A stretch of 64,000 bases of DNA from the NCBI GenBank assembly GCA_963281155.1, contig CAUJLY010000004.1:3596001-3660000 (forward strand), written 5' to 3'. The position numbers and the translations under genes are program-made. Below are positions 10,997 through 24,484 of the stretch, one piece after another. This stretch comes from Rhabditophanes sp. KR3021. Its lineage: Eukaryota > Nematoda > Chromadorea > Rhabditida > Alloionematidae. Within the stretch, counting starts at the first letter, position 1. Each line of letters opens with the position of its first letter. The notes below the pieces were generated by a model, which worked only from the letters and a program-made list of their open reading frames with translations, searched no databases and was not told the DNA's origin.

Positions 10997-13900
10997 TTAT
11001 ATCAATCTTTCTGGGGGTGGTTGTTTTAAAGGCATACTATTTAAATGCATTTTCGTTCCAACATTTTCTTGCTGCGATGGGCTATACTGACCATGATAAC
11101 TGCCTTTTGATCGGCATACAAAACAACATAGACATCCTAGCAATGCTATCGCCACAATTATAAGAGCAATAAGAATTCCGATGAAATATGGCAACGGTAT
11201 TTTTCCGAATTTTTCCGCTTTTTTATCACATAATTTGCCTTCAAAATCGTCGCTAAAGCAATTACAGTCATGTTCTACCACCTCAATTCCAGCTTCATTC
11301 TTCCTCACTATTGGGCGAACACAACTTCCATGTACACATGTTCCATTTGATGCACCCTTTAAACACGGGTCTTCGTGATTGCATTTACTTCCAATAAATC
11401 CTTCTAAACAGGTGCATCGGTAACTTCCTTCAAGATTTTCGCAGCTACTACTATGTACACAATTTTCGGGGGTCAAGCATTCATTAACATCAACATTACA
11501 TTCTTTTCCTGAGAATCCTGTATTATTACAGTTACACACAAATGAGTTGACTCCATCTAGACAAATTCCGTTGTTTAGACATGGCTTAGTTGCACATTCA
11601 TCAATATCTTTCTCACAGTGGGCCCCTTCAAAACCTCCAAAACATAGGCAACTATAAGTGTTGTTCATGGATTTGCATGTGGAACCATTAGCACATTGAT
11701 TTTCTTTGCAGTAGTCAATGGCCTTATCACAAGCTTCGCCCTCATATCCTATAATCACAAATGGTTAGTAATTTATAAATTTGGTGATGATGTTTAAAGT
11801 AATTTGAATTCGTCGGGTTTGTTACTGGCAACACCTTGCTTTCCCATAACGTTCTTCTTTCTACTCCATTTTATTTAATTCAAATTATAAGATTTCAAAT
11901 AATCGTGTTAGCAAGATTGTATGTCAAGTTCTACTGTAACATTATTACACTTAAAAAGTAAATATTGGCTAAAACCTATTTAGTGTCATGATGATATTTA
12001 ATGTCAAAATAAATGGTAATAATTTATGATTGTCTACTATAAAGAAGGATGTTTTCTTGAAATCTTTTACGATTTTCATTTGTTTGAAAAGGCAATTTGT
12101 TAAATTAGGGAGTCTGAAAAAGTTGCACAAATGGATGGCTACTACAAAGAATGTAACACTAATTTCGAAAGTACAACCTATTTGATATAATAGATGGAGT
12201 ACAAAAATTGGGTTAAAGATAACTGTAGAAGAGCTACCAGTCGGATCTAAAAAACTCATTTTTTCAACTCAATAAATGCTTGTGATCTTGCCATATCTTA
12301 TCTATAAATGTGCTCGTGCAAAATAAGTTGTTCACCCTTTGTTTAAATTTCGAATTTCAATACTTTTTTAACTGTTTCCTTCTACAATAAACTTTTTTAA
12401 TGTTTGATTACCTAAGTTGCAAATACAAGTATGCTCATTTGGACTTCGTTGGTTACATTCTCCATGTTGGCACGGATTTTTCAAGCAACTTCCCTCCACA
12501 TCACATGTTTTTCCTGAGTAGAATTCTGAGCATTTACATGAGTAGTTATTTTTTCCTTCTCCAGTAATACATTTTGAATTATGCCAGCAAGGCAACTCAT
12601 CACAAGCATTTGTATTAGGAAGAGGCACACACTTGGTAGAGTTTTTACTTGTGATATTATGACTTTCACAGCCATCGATGATAATCCCTTCCTTAAATCG
12701 GACATTCTCAACAAAATTGGGTTTGAAATATACTTGAGCTTCGAGACTTTTAGTTGATTCTTCATTGATATCAAACGAGATTGGAGTTAAATTACCAATT
12801 TTTAATTCTTCAATCACACCCTCAAAACCACTTGTTTTTGATAGTTTGCCAATGTAAATCTTAGATGTTGGATCATTGATAAATGTTGTAATATTGAAGC
12901 TACCTCCTATTTTAGTCAAAGCATGGGATTCATCAAACATTACAACTAATCCATTGGCGTTATTCTGGAACTTGATTGTGTGATTTAACCCATCGCTTAA
13001 TTTGTACTGAATATTTTCCCGGAATTCATGGTCGGTGTTATTTTGGATAACAGTTACAAATTGGTTAGTTATAAAAACTGATAGGGATTTGGCGTCATTT
13101 TTAAAGCTTACGACATGCCCATCAAGCATTTTAGTCTTGATACTCATCTCAATCGTTTTACCGGCTTCCTTGGGAATCACTTTCTTATTTTTATTATAGA
13201 CTTCAAACTCTGCCCGAGATGTCTTATAAAAAGTGGTTGGTCCTAGGCAAACAAACCCTGGCATCGAGTTTATGCATGATGTATTTGTTGGACAGGGATT
13301 TGAAAGACAATAATTTTTGAATTCGCAATTTTTGCCGATGAAGTTAGGGCATGTACAGATGTAGTCGTTGAATGAATTGGAACAAATTCCTTCGTTTTTA
13401 CATGGATTAGACAGTGTTTTGCAAACGTCATCTGAAACCGTTCCTTGTAACAAATTTTGGTCGGTACTTTTTCTCCCGAACATTTCAATATCCGCATCAT
13501 CAATTGGCGAGTCTTGCAATAAAAGAATCTTATTATTTATGCGGACATCTTGTATTGTTGCTTTCAGCAAAGACGACGAATTTGTAAAAGCTTCTTTCCT
13601 GATTTCATCGCTGTTTCCTAGCACAATTGTGTCTACTAATAGAGGATGATGAAATGGTCTGTTGACATACAGAGTCAACTCAGGTACACTATCTACGTAT
13701 ACTTCTATGTTGTTGTTCTCCCTTACTAATTCAATTAAATGAGTTCCGTTGACATTAATCGGGGTATTTCCCAATTTAGAGAAAATTTGCTTGCTACCTA
13801 GACGCGTTTTCACTCCAATCTTTCCATCTACTACTTCAAGTGACAAAAAAGTTCCAACATCTTCTTGCCCATTTTCGCCCAAATAAATGATATTACCGTT

Positions 13901-16900
13901 GATATCGTTGGTCCTTAAGATAAAGCTAACCTCAGTGTTTTGCTTAATTTCATCAGATTCAGACTGAGCCATTAAATAATTTATCATCGTTGGTTTGTTT
14001 TCATTTCCAAAAGTAACTTCCGACAAAGTCTTTATACAAAAGGGTTGCATGAACGGCCTCTTACAAAGGCATACAAAGTGAGTAAACATATCCTGAAAAC
14101 CCATTTTGTTAATTAAAATATTAACCTGAAGAGATTGCATGTTTTTAATTTTTAATAATTATGCTAGTGAAACACTCTATCAAAAAGGATCTAAGACTTT
14201 GTACCTTTAAAGACGCGGACCCTAATATGCTTCTCAGATTGACTTAGAGATGCTGTTTGATCGAAAGGAAGACTTTATCAAAGAAGTCGTTATGATAAGT
14301 CCTTTATTGAGAAGGGAATTATTATACTAAAGATGAGGTACCAGTCAAAAAAAGTTGCAGAGAATATTAAGAGTATCCTCATCAATGTCCTAAGGCCACA
14401 CTCACCAACTCCAATAGCGGAAAGCCTTCGTTTGAAGAAGTCTATCTCATGTTGCCACAAATAAATGATAAGGTAGCCGAACTTATTCTAGATGATTTCT
14501 TTGAAGCTTATAACACCATTAAACAAGCTGAATATCTCACAATTTTTTAAATATGTTTAATTTCAACCGCTCTTTTAATAAAGTATACCTGGCATTCAGA
14601 GTTATTTTGACATGGATTTTCTGCACAATGATCGACTTTATTACACCCAGCACTGATATCAACAGACCGTGTGCCGTCTTTCATATCAATATATTCACCA
14701 TCTATTATGACATCTCTCATGCATCCTAAAAATTTAAAAATATATTAGCAGATGTAGCTTAACCAAAAAAATAAAGTTATAAAATAGAATACGGTTGGTG
14801 TTGCATCCCAGAAGTCAACTTATTAAATGCTCTCAATGTATGCAAGATTGTTGACCTCTTGATCAAAGTCATCTTTAAGCTTAAAATATTTAAGTAAGCT
14901 ATTTTTCTCTATCTTTTTGTATCTAATCATTTATTATTAATTCCCATGTGTATTCTATTTTAAGACTTAATATTTGTTAAACTAAACCAACCTGAATAAG
15001 AGTCAACATTTTTCTTTGAACTTCCAACTTTTCTACCAATTCTGGTTGTATATAAATTCCATTGTGGCACATCGTAAACCTTATATTCTAAGGTATAATC
15101 TTCTTCGTTTTCTATAGTAATAGAAATTTTCATTTCCTTCTTTGTCATATGAATAGTATACCATTCACCCTTTAAAATCAAAATGGATTATATCAACAAA
15201 TATGCATTTAGTTTTAATTAGAAGTTTGATAAGTATTAAAGGTGCATGTATTACCGCACATTTATTTCTTTCAAATTTAGTCATCATTTAGGAGTTGTTT
15301 CCTTTTACTAAAAATTATGGCAAAAAACGAGCCCGTAAGTTTAGATAAATAATAAATTAATCCTTTTCTTTAGAATGCAATCATACATTAAAGATGGAAA
15401 GCTACACCACGGATGCAGTATGAATATTATGAAGGTGACATAAGGTTCAATTAATAACCAATATGCATTTATTAATATGCTACTATATATAAAAGGTTCT
15501 ATTTTTGTGCAACACTTTGGCTCTTTTGTAGAAATAAGCAAAAAGTTAACATTATTTTGGATTGAAAATAACCGAAATACAAGATGATCACTAACCTCAT
15601 TTAATTTGAAATCTGGCAATGGTAGATTATTTACATCCAATAAAGATAGATATAATCTTCCACTCTTCATACCCATTGAAAACTGAGTTTGAGTCAGTAT
15701 ATTCTCACCGCTCACCAGCAAAACATCGGGAACTGTGGTTCGAAATGAAAATTTCAAATCGTATGGCAAATTTTGACTTAATCCAGAAACATAATCTTTT
15801 GCTTGGTGCAAAAATAAGGAAGTATTTTTAAAAGTGACGGTGGAGTCATTAATACATCCTCCGCCGTAAAAACTCTTTGAGCATCCGCAATAGGCGGTTT
15901 CCTTACCATTGATGGCCCGCTTAGTTCGACATAGTTGACCTGGAAGATATGTTCTTAGTATACTTGTCAAATGAGAAATTAGGTTGTGTCTTTTTATTTT
16001 TGTGTGTAATTTAAACCACATAAATTTTTAAATATAGTATTATTGCTTCACTACTACACACATGCATGTCTCAATTAGAAACAACGTTTTTGAAAAAAGG
16101 AGTCTTCCTTGACTGTATTGTGGGATTGGATATTTTTGTTTTGACAGTTACAAGCGTTATGAATGAAAGCAACAAGAAAAGATTAAGGAAACGGCCAAAT
16201 GTAGATCCGGCACCAACGATAACAAGATCTGCGACGAATCATAAAGATGATGGAGCAGCAGGTAAGTATCAAACAATCAACTCTTTTAATCAAATTTTAG
16301 ATGATGTCAACGTCTTAAGCCAACAATTTTCAAGAGTATCGACAAACGGTATCGTGTAATTGGCCTTTGTGAAGAATATGATTTGTGCGTGGAAGAATGC
16401 AAGACAAAATTAAACAAATATCCGCCAATTAAAACGTCTTTTTCAAATAGTGCGGCAGTTAGTCATTGTGAATCTTTTGTCGAAAGCATCGGAAAAATTC
16501 GTTTTACAGCTTCACTTTGTAACACGATCTTCCTAATTTCTGGTCTAACTATAGATGGCTTCAAAAACAATAGAAAAAAAGGGTGTTGCAATTGAGGGTA
16601 AAAAGAAGTGCATTAGTCGTAAAACTAGTCAATTTATAAGTCTAATTGTGAGTTACAATGAAAATAAAGATTTTAAGGTTCAAGTTGATCGAAAATTATT
16701 TGAGTGTATGGGTCTGAAGATGCTACTTGAAATAGATTTGCCAGCTGAAAGTGATCTTGATTATTTCAAAAAAAAGCTACTCATGACATACTATCAATGG
16801 CTGCAAGGAGCAGTGAAATTAGAAATTCTGATGGGTTATCTGACAATCACGCTTTTCTAAAGGAAACTCTTAAGGATGCTGATCACTATATTACTGATCT

Positions 16901-19288
16901 TTCAAAAATTCTTAACGGACCAGGAAAGAAAAACGAATTTGCTGCTTTTATCAATAAATCATCTGGTAGATTAGTGAATTAGCTCTCGAACAACTTTTTA
17001 CCAAAGTGTCTTCTAATGTTTCGTCTTTTTAATTTTTGTTTAATAAGCTCACCTTCGTGGCATGTTATATTATCACAGAGATCATTTCGTTCACTGCAAA
17101 ATTTGTTTTTAAAGTTTGGACTGCAAACACAAGTATGCCGATTTGAGATTGAGATGCATTTTGCTGAGTTTTGACATTGACTGCAAGAATCTATTGACTG
17201 AAAAGATTAAAAGATTACTTAATTGTCACAATATGAGTGAGCAGGTAAAAAATGTCTCGTTAAGAGTCATCAACGACACTTAAAGTCTCTGTTAAAAATG
17301 CTTACGTTTTCGTTAAGATCGGAGGATGAGTTGTTAATGGTATTATTAGTTGTTATTGGAACATAAGTTGTTTCAACAGAAGGGAATAAAGTGGTCGTTA
17401 ATAAGGTGGTTTCGTTAACAATGTTTAGATCAGGTAATGCGGTAGTCGACATATTTTCCAAACTATTTGATGTAGTGGAAATATTTTCAACATTATTGTT
17501 AGTAGTAGTTGCATTGTCAGGAATAGTCACAAAAGTTGTTGAATTCCCTATTACCGATATGCAAACAAATCCCTTTGCAGTCATAGGATCTTCCAGACAA
17601 GCTTCTGTTGAGATGTTGCAATCACAAATAGTTGCGCATTTAATGCCAATTGTATTGTCTTTGCAGCTACATACTGGTTCTGATAAAGTATTTAGGAAAC
17701 AACTTCCGCCATTCAAACATAAATTATCTGTGCAGTTGGCAGCTCCACTGATAAGACTTAGATTATCTATTTCACAAAGTTGGCCTGAAAATGAATCAGA
17801 ACATTGACACATCGGAGAAGCTCCTCTCAATGGAATACAAGTCCCATTATTTTTGCAATAATCTTCGTGACAAAGTTCTTCGGGTGAGGATGGACGTGGA
17901 GTTGCGGCTGAGTTTGGCTTTTCAGTTTCACAAAATCTTCCAATATACTCGCTGGAACAAGAGCAAAATGACCCTGCCTCAGAGACTTTACAAATACCAT
18001 CGTTTAAACAATCTTTTCCGTCAACTTTGCATTCAACTGTGTTTTCGCAACGACTGCCCGAGAATGAGTTTCCACAAATACATGTATTTGACTCTTCTAT
18101 GCATTGTCCATTATTTAGACACGGTTTAGTAACACATGATTCCATTTTTTCATTTTGTTCGCACGTATACCCACCATCATTATTTATGCATGTTGAATTA
18201 TCATTTTTGCAAGGTTCGAGAATTTCACACTCATTTACATCTTCATTACAAAACTGTCCAGTCCAACCTGAAACATGTTGTTGATAATTAACAATATATT
18301 ATGAATATAAAATAGGTCTTTTTAGACATTCCGGCAAACATTCATCATAAATTGTTGTCTTTTGAACAATTTACGGAGGCTATTTTATATTGCGGTGTTG
18401 CAGGAGCTTTGAAAGCAAGATGTAAGACACATCAATGGGATAGTAACGTTATTTCCCTAGGCCCATACCTTTCAATGCAAAAGAGACCAAGATTATGGAT
18501 ATTTGGCATAGCAAAAGGCAATTGGTAGAAATGTATCTTGACGACCTAACAAGCAATGAAGTCTTGCTTATGAGTATGCTGTCATACTGGATCTTCAAGG
18601 TGTATTAACTAATATCAATGGACCCGGTAAACTTAATCAAGTATTGTTTAGAAAAAATCCTACTACGGTTAAAGGAATCTCAAAGATTATCCTTGGAAAA
18701 ATCGACTTGGCTCAAAAATATATCACTTAATTAATGTTTTGTCTAGTCTGTGTCATTTTTATCCCTTTTCAAATAAATGATTGATTTAATTTTTGATTGT
18801 TTCCTTGTATTACCCTAAATTAAATATTAGTAGATGAAAACAATAAAAATCTTACTGAAACACATTGACATTGGTACTTTTCCTCACTGTCATCCGAAAT
18901 GCATGTTGAGTGTGTGCTACACTTGTTGTTCTTACATCCGTCACTTTTTATGCTGCAATCATCACCTTCAAAGCCAGGATTACATAAGCAGCCGTTTTCA
19001 GAATTTGCCAGAAATACACATTTTCCATTTGGAGTTGAACATGACTTAGAGCACTCCTCTGTTGACTCACATAGAAATCCAGTAAAGCCCGTTGCGCAAG
19101 CACAGTAAAAATTATTTTCGTCAACAAAGCATTCTCCATTATTAAAGCATACGTTGCTTGCACATGGTGTTTTAGACAATATCCCTGAAAGGTATAGAAA
19201 TTAAGTATTACATTAGTAATTATTAAGCATTAAATTATAATATCTTACCTTTGAAAAAAATAAACAATATCAGCAAGCTTATTTTCAT
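10997..19288 (-). CDS. crb: Crumbs apical polarity protein, about 1522 aa
   Basis: Exons (minus): 19288-19249, 19184-18856, a proposed 1-nt exon at 18814, 18267-17306, 17197-17053, 15939-15596, 15169-14992, 14725-14589, 14092-12412, 11748-10997. The order is signal peptide (MKISLLILFIFF); about eight EGF repeats; a Ser/Thr/Asn-rich stretch near residues 360-445; two EGFs; laminin-G, EGF, laminin-G, EGFs, laminin-G; several EGFs including calcium-binding types (DIDECATKPC, DVNECL); a membrane helix near 1457-1485; and a 37-residue tail. The tail has a FERM-binding GQYSPSQQE and ends PPPERLI, the PDZ ligand for PALS1/PAR-6. Crumbs organises the apical membrane and junctions of epithelia. All junctions are canonical except at the second intron, where direct joining loses one base; the 1-nt exon restores frame. 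Introns 2, 4 and 7 carry antisense relics. Confidence 0.93.
11749..12412 (-). other. crumbs last intron, unexplained content
   Basis: This 663-bp intron is one of the nine introns longer than about 450 bp. On the plus strand around 12110-12250 a short frame reads SEKVAQMDGYYKECNTNFES before stops, which is faintly coding-like, but I cannot align it to the GIY-YIG family. Nothing firm is called. Confidence 0.25.
14139..14555 (+). pseudogene. relic of the GIY-YIG family, N-terminal part (copy b), antisense in crumbs intron 7
   Basis: The plus strand starts at an ATG with the frame MFLIFNNYAS... and continues through frameshifts with EMLFDRKEDFIKEVV, KKVAENIKSILINVLRP, LTNSNSGKPSFEEVY and NDKVAELILDDFFEAYN. 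It ends near a TTTAATAAAGTA polyadenylation-like signal at about 14575. It aligns along its length, including the opening ATG and the AATAAAG end, with copy e at 34580-35110, and by protein with copies g and h. Stops and frameshifts mark it as a dead copy. It occupies nearly all of the 496-bp intron. Confidence 0.6.
16066..16981 (+). pseudogene. unassigned coding relic, antisense in crumbs intron 4
   Basis: On the plus strand, opposite to crumbs, there is a chain of coding-like segments in different frames. A basic segment (NESNKKRLRKRPNVDPAP) is followed by a possible 41-nt GT..AG intron at 16262-16306. Then come RYRVIGLCEEYDLCVEECK, after a shift EGKKKCISRKTSQFISLIV...ECMGLKML..DLPAESDLDYFKKKL, and after another shift SDNHAFLKETLKDADHYITDL...NGPGKKNEF to a TAG. 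Low-stop frames and biased composition point to a former gene of about 270-300 residues. I do not recognise the family. The NGPGK.N motif recalls copy d, but the rest does not align. Confidence 0.4.
18319..18730 (+). pseudogene. relic of the GIY-YIG family, nuclease part (copy d), antisense in crumbs intron 2
   Basis: The plus strand opens with FLDIPANIHHKLLSFEQF, then EAILYCGVAGALKARCKTHQ and QKRPRLWIFGIAKG. After frameshifts it reads YLDDLTSNEVL, ILDLQGVLTNINGPGKLNQ and a tail to TAA at 18728. These blocks align in order with copy f (LLDIPKHVD, EIIFYCGVSGDVKLRYQNHQ, YIDTLTSNEAL, IYDLQSVLTNV). The pattern IFY.G....A..... followed downstream by E..... and LTN is that of the GIY-YIG domain of ANKLE1/LEM-3. 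Several frame breaks show it is not functional. An AATAAA lies downstream at about 18771. Confidence 0.6.
18814..18814 (-). other. candidate 1-nucleotide microexon of crumbs
   Basis: Exon 2 of crumbs ends TCA before GTAAGA (donor at 18855), and exon 3 begins GT TGG ACT after an acceptor at 18269-18268. Direct joining loses one base and destroys the EGF frame. Between them, 41 nt after the donor, lies CTACTAAT...TTTAATTTAG|G|GTAATAC: a branch-like sequence, an acceptor, one G, and a good donor. Including that G gives TCA-GGT-TGG, which restores a textbook EGF spacing (C-V-S-G-W-T-G-Q-F-C). A 41-nt intron is normal here, since introns of 40, 41-42 and 45 nt occur in neighbouring genes. Alternatives are a non-AG acceptor one base upstream or a sequence error. 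Confidence 0.5.
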
Positions 19289-22200
19289 ATTACTCCATAA
19301 ATACATTAATAAACTAAATTTTAAACACTTACTCCTAACTTTAAATATAATAGGAAAATAAGATCATGTATAAATATGTAGGTAGTACTTGCAGGTGAGA
19401 TGTCTGAAATTGCTAAGCATTGTCATGAATAATTTATAACCTATTGTCAAAAAATGATCAGGTACAATTAAATTACACTTTAAAATATGATAATTCACAA
19501 AAAATTATAATTTATACATTTAGTAACAGACAATTTTGACGGGGTAACATGATTGTCATGTAAATTAATAGGTGATTAATACTTAAATTAAACGAGTTAT
19601 TGGGGGCTATAAATTTACAAATAAATTGGGTAAAAATTATGGCATTCGAATAATTTATTGCTTTCAAATTGTATCTTTCAATTTATAACATGAAGTGTGA
19701 AACGAACCATATAAGTTGATTATCTATTATCTAAAAAACCTTTATTTTGTATACGGGTTTGTATTACATAACATAAATGATATAGATGATTTAAATAGTA
19801 TGATGTGTAGAATCATTGAATTGCAGGAAATTTAATTTAGTTAATCTGCAAATATTAAACAAAATAATTTTACAGTACTTCGTAAGAATAATAAAAGATA
19901 TGCAATTTAATTTGTTTTGTAATAATTTTTTATCAAACAAAGATGAATAATTATAGTTAGTGTGGACAACTTAATTGAGGTAAAATGAAAAATCATCTTA
20001 AGTATTTATATAATGTAATAAGCAATAATTATGTTTATAAAAAGTTGAAAATAACTTGTATATAGAAAAAAGGTACTGATGCATCAAAAGTACTTTTTTG
20101 ATTTTTATTATAAAAAAATGACCATCGTACTGTACATAAAATATTGCAGCATCATAAAAATGATACAAAGATATACATTACTAAATAATTTAAGATAGCT
20201 AAAATAAATAACATTCAAGAATGTTGTTTTTTGGTCAATTGGGACAAAACACGTATGAATTGATAGATAAAAATGTACAAAATACATATGAATGAATGCA
20301 TATTTAAAGGTATAGTTGAAACGTAAGATGTATAAAATGACATCAAAAAGTGAGTTCATTACAATGTATTCTCATTTAAAAGACATTTTTTCCATTACAT
20401 AGACAATATTTTTAATAAAAGCTTTACAAAGCTTGTTCGATATAATTATTTTTAAGTTGGTGGTAGCATCTTTTAAACAACCTAAATTGAATTTTAATGT
20501 AACGGTCAAAGCTAGTAACATTTAATGCAATATATTTACAGGTTAGCATAAAGTTGTAACAACAGTAGATATATCTCATCGCTATCTCTTTTGAAGAGTT
20601 TAAGGCTCTAAGGAGGTTATAGTCGTCTGATTTACTTGTATATAGTGATTGAAGGAGCTTTCAAAATATGGATGAGAGGGATAAGGGAGTGCAGTTTTGG
20701 TAAACTTATTGTTAAGGTAAATGAAGAGATGTATGAAGGAAGGGTTTATATTGTTTTGTCGCTTATTGAACTTCGTATTTTACTCATAAAAATAAAAATA
20801 ATAAAAGATGTGTTAAAAATATTACCATCTGGTTTCTTATGAGGTAGACAAGAGGATTTGGATTTGATTACAATTTGTAAGTGATTAATAATTATGTAAT
20901 AAACATTACAACATCGACTTTTAAAACAAGAAGATGTTAATATAAGTACGTACATTTATGTTTTAATAAATATGTATAACTCCAATTAATATACCTACTT
21001 GAGTCAATAAATATTTGATAAAACCTTGACCACACACTAACAATCATCAACCCATCCAAATCCATTCATTTAAACACAAAAAATCGCTTAATTACATGTA
21101 GTCAAAACCCTCAATTATATTCATACAATAGGACCAATCGGTTGGCGCTTTAAACCTCACATCCTAACCCACCTAAAATAAGCTTTTTAGAACGATGCTA
21201 TAAATGAGTATGTAATGTTTGTGAAGGTTTCCATAGTGTATCGTTGAATAATTGCGTAAATGAGGCATGCTTACAACTGAAAATTAACAGGTATCTTTAA
21301 TAACATTATTGATATTACTAATACGGCACCGCTGGATGTGTCATAAAGTATATGCATGAATCAAGATTGTGGTGGTTAAAGTTGGCTTATAAAAGAGATT
21401 GGGTACTTTACATTTATAAATACATAATCAAAAATAAATAAACAAAAAGATTTGGAGGAAAGTGATATCTTATTATCATATTTACATTAACCTTACGACT
21501 TGATATGATGTCTCTTTGGTTTATAAGGGGCTGTTAAAGGTTAGTAATTGTGTGGAGACAGTTATGAATGATTTGCCATCAATGTGGGAATAAAAGTGGC
21601 TCAATCATACATATCATACATACTAGGTGTTCTTTTGAACTTTATATTAAATTTTAGTGGTCATGAGATAAGATAATAATTGTAAAAAGAAGTGTAATAC
21701 TTTGATTCTTCAACAGTTAGTAAGATTATTAATATGAATAGATATAAACAAATGTGAAAAGTATGGCATTACTTATGATTAAAGAGTCATAAAATGAATC
21801 ACAGCGCCAAGGAATAGAATAAAAACGAGTAGTTCGTCATATTGAAGGTGTGTTACCATGGTTTTGTAACAAAAGAAAACAATGTTAAATGAGGAAAAGA
21901 GAACAATTCTCTTGACATTAGTGTTATACGTCAATTAAAAAAATCTTTATCAAGCAAATGATGATGTCCAATTTAAAATCTTCACAAAACTTCAGTTCTT
22001 CAATATTGTATCTAAATTGCCGTTTCAATAGGAGAGTCATCATATCTTTCTTATTTAAACGACATTATATTAACATCAATCATACATACTACTTTTACGA
22101 TGTCCAATTTGATAATAATTTTGAAGTGGCTGGTACTACAAATGTTCATAAAAAACGATGTAAATAATAACTTACAAACAAGTATATTAAAAAGGGTATT

Positions 22201-24484
22201 GTTCAAGAAACGATATATACGAAAACAATGGGAAGCTGCAACAACTGAGAAAGAAAGTTGTCAATGATTAGTATAATCATTTAAATAAAAGGATTTAAAT
22301 AAATTGCATGAAATGGTTGTAATCAAGTTTTGAATCATAAATTCGAGTAATGATATAATCTTTTTCGTTTATGTGAATCTGTTAAAGTTGAGGTTTCCGT
22401 AGTTTTTAAAAGTAATGACAATGTTTAAAACGACTAAGGAATGATGATAAAAATAGAAAATAGCAATAAAACTGTTAAGATTATTCACAATGGTCTTTGC
22501 TTTGTGAAATTTGATCAAATATTTAATGAGGATGTTTTGGTAAAATAAATGTAAAATTTTGTAAATGAGGATGCTTTGTAATTCAAAACCGAATAATTAT
22601 TTATGAATAGTTTTAACAGGTAAGGAGGCGAAATTTAATTTAAAAATGTATATAGGTTTCATACAACTTATCACCATCCAAATGAAGTATATATTAGGCA
22701 TATTTAAAGTTTATCAAATGATTTAAATTTTGTAATAATAAAATAGATATTAGATGATAATGATGTTGACCTCTCATATGTTAACTAGAATGTTAAAATC
22801 CGATACGTCTATATGGAAATGAGGTGTAAATAATGAGATTGGCAGTAGACTTGAATAGCCAAATTTGGAGGACATGAATTTTGGATAATGATCGAAACAC
22901 ACAAATACGGATTTTAACGGTGGTGTTATTAAAAAGATAATAATACGATATTATGCACTTAATATGCAGGATGTGCAATTATGTTTTTGCAGTTAGAGGT
23001 AAATTAAATACAATGCTTCATACATCAAAACAAAAAAAGAGTTTTGTACTCGGTTAAGTGAATATATTCAAGGCTAGTATAAACAATTAGCGAAATCAGA
23101 GCCAAAAATAATTTATAGCAAGTTAGTGAAATTTAAAAAATATTCAAATTCGTTACATACCTAACTAATATTTATTTTAACCAGAATAATAAACTGATTT
23201 ATTTAACCTTTTTAAAAAGCTCGTAGAGCATATAAATTTTTTTTTATAGTACACAACATCAATCAAAACGGTGTATTTAAACTGCAAAAGAGCTATTACT
23301 CAGCAAGCGTTATCAAAAAATCTAACCTGCGCAAAAATATAGTTTCAAAGACAATGCATTCAATTTTCGATCACGATTAGCATTTATAATGGTCTCCTTA
23401 TTTGATCACCTTGATATGCCTAAAATTCTTAATGCAAAAAATAATCAAAATTCGAATAAAATTTAAAAAGAAAAAAGTTGTGAAGGCAATATTGTAAAAC
23501 TTTTATTTAGCATCATCTTATTGAAGGAAAGGTAGTAATAGTAAATTACTTGAACTTGAAACTGGATATTATTATTTGTTACACTTTCCAAAGGATACAA
23601 TGATTTTCTCACGCACTTGACCGTGTGAATCTTTAACAAATTAGTTTATGAATAAGCATTTAACTTATTGGCGGTTTTTTACTATAAATGTCGCATTCAC
23701 TAGACTACGTTACTTTGATCGTTTATAATAAAGGCTTGAAGCGTATCTAATTGAATCACAAACAGTTGTGATCACTCTATTAAAGGGTCAAAAGAGACCA
23801 ATTTTATTGAAGAAATATGGAATTCCATATGACACATAAAAAATCTTACGATATACATATTATTCTACAACACCTTCTTAAGATAGTCTCTAAATATAAA
23901 AAATTGATATAATGATATTTTATTGTTTTAAAAACTCCAATATTTACCTAAACTATTACACACAACAAAACATATGAAAAAACTTTGAAAGACAAAAAGA
24001 TGCATTAAATGTTGTTAAAATACAAGTATCTTCTTTAGCTTTTCAATAAACAAAAGTTTTAATAAATTTGAAGTATTTTTATTATCCAGTATGAACAAAA
24101 TTAAAAAATATGTATTTTTTCATTCAATGATTATGTCAAAATAATAATAACTGCTTTTTTATTGTGATAACAATGCTTCAAATAAAGTCGTTGAGTGCTA
24201 AAAGATATCATTAGCAATGAAATTCAAATCAAATATAATTTTATTGTTATTGCAAATATTAATTTCCCTCATATGTATTTATTTTTAAATTTTAATAATT
24301 ATGCCAACAACAACACAATCATTAATAATATCTTGAAGTGAATATATAAATAATTCGTCCCTTCAAAAATTTTGCATTAAAATATTGCAACTTGATAACG
24401 AATACTATTCATATGATCAGTTATATAAAACTGAAGTAGCTATTTAATTACAATCAAGTTTAGCTTGTTTTTTTGTATATTTCC
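19289..24484. other. long gene-poor AT-rich region
   Basis: About 5.2 kb upstream of crumbs without a gene I can support. Frames are short and have no splice-linked continuation. The region must include the crumbs promoter near 19.3 kb. A slightly less AT-rich block at about 21,040-21,180 contains CCAAT-like and GC-containing words (ggaccaatcggttggcgc), which could be regulatory, but there is no firm evidence. Confidence 0.4.

Noticed and set aside
17391..18284. Plus-strand open frames opposite crumbs exon 3
   Set aside because: They mirror EGF-coding sequence (reverse-complement cysteine codons) and have no independent protein character.
20108..20359. Minus-strand frame of 83 codons, hydrophobic
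   Set aside because: Phe/Ile/Tyr-rich composition expected by chance in AT-rich DNA, with no splice-linked neighbours.
20636..20842. Plus-strand frame MYIVIEGAFKIWMRG...
   Set aside because: It has some protein-like feel, but I find no continuation, signal or homologous pattern; left unannotated.
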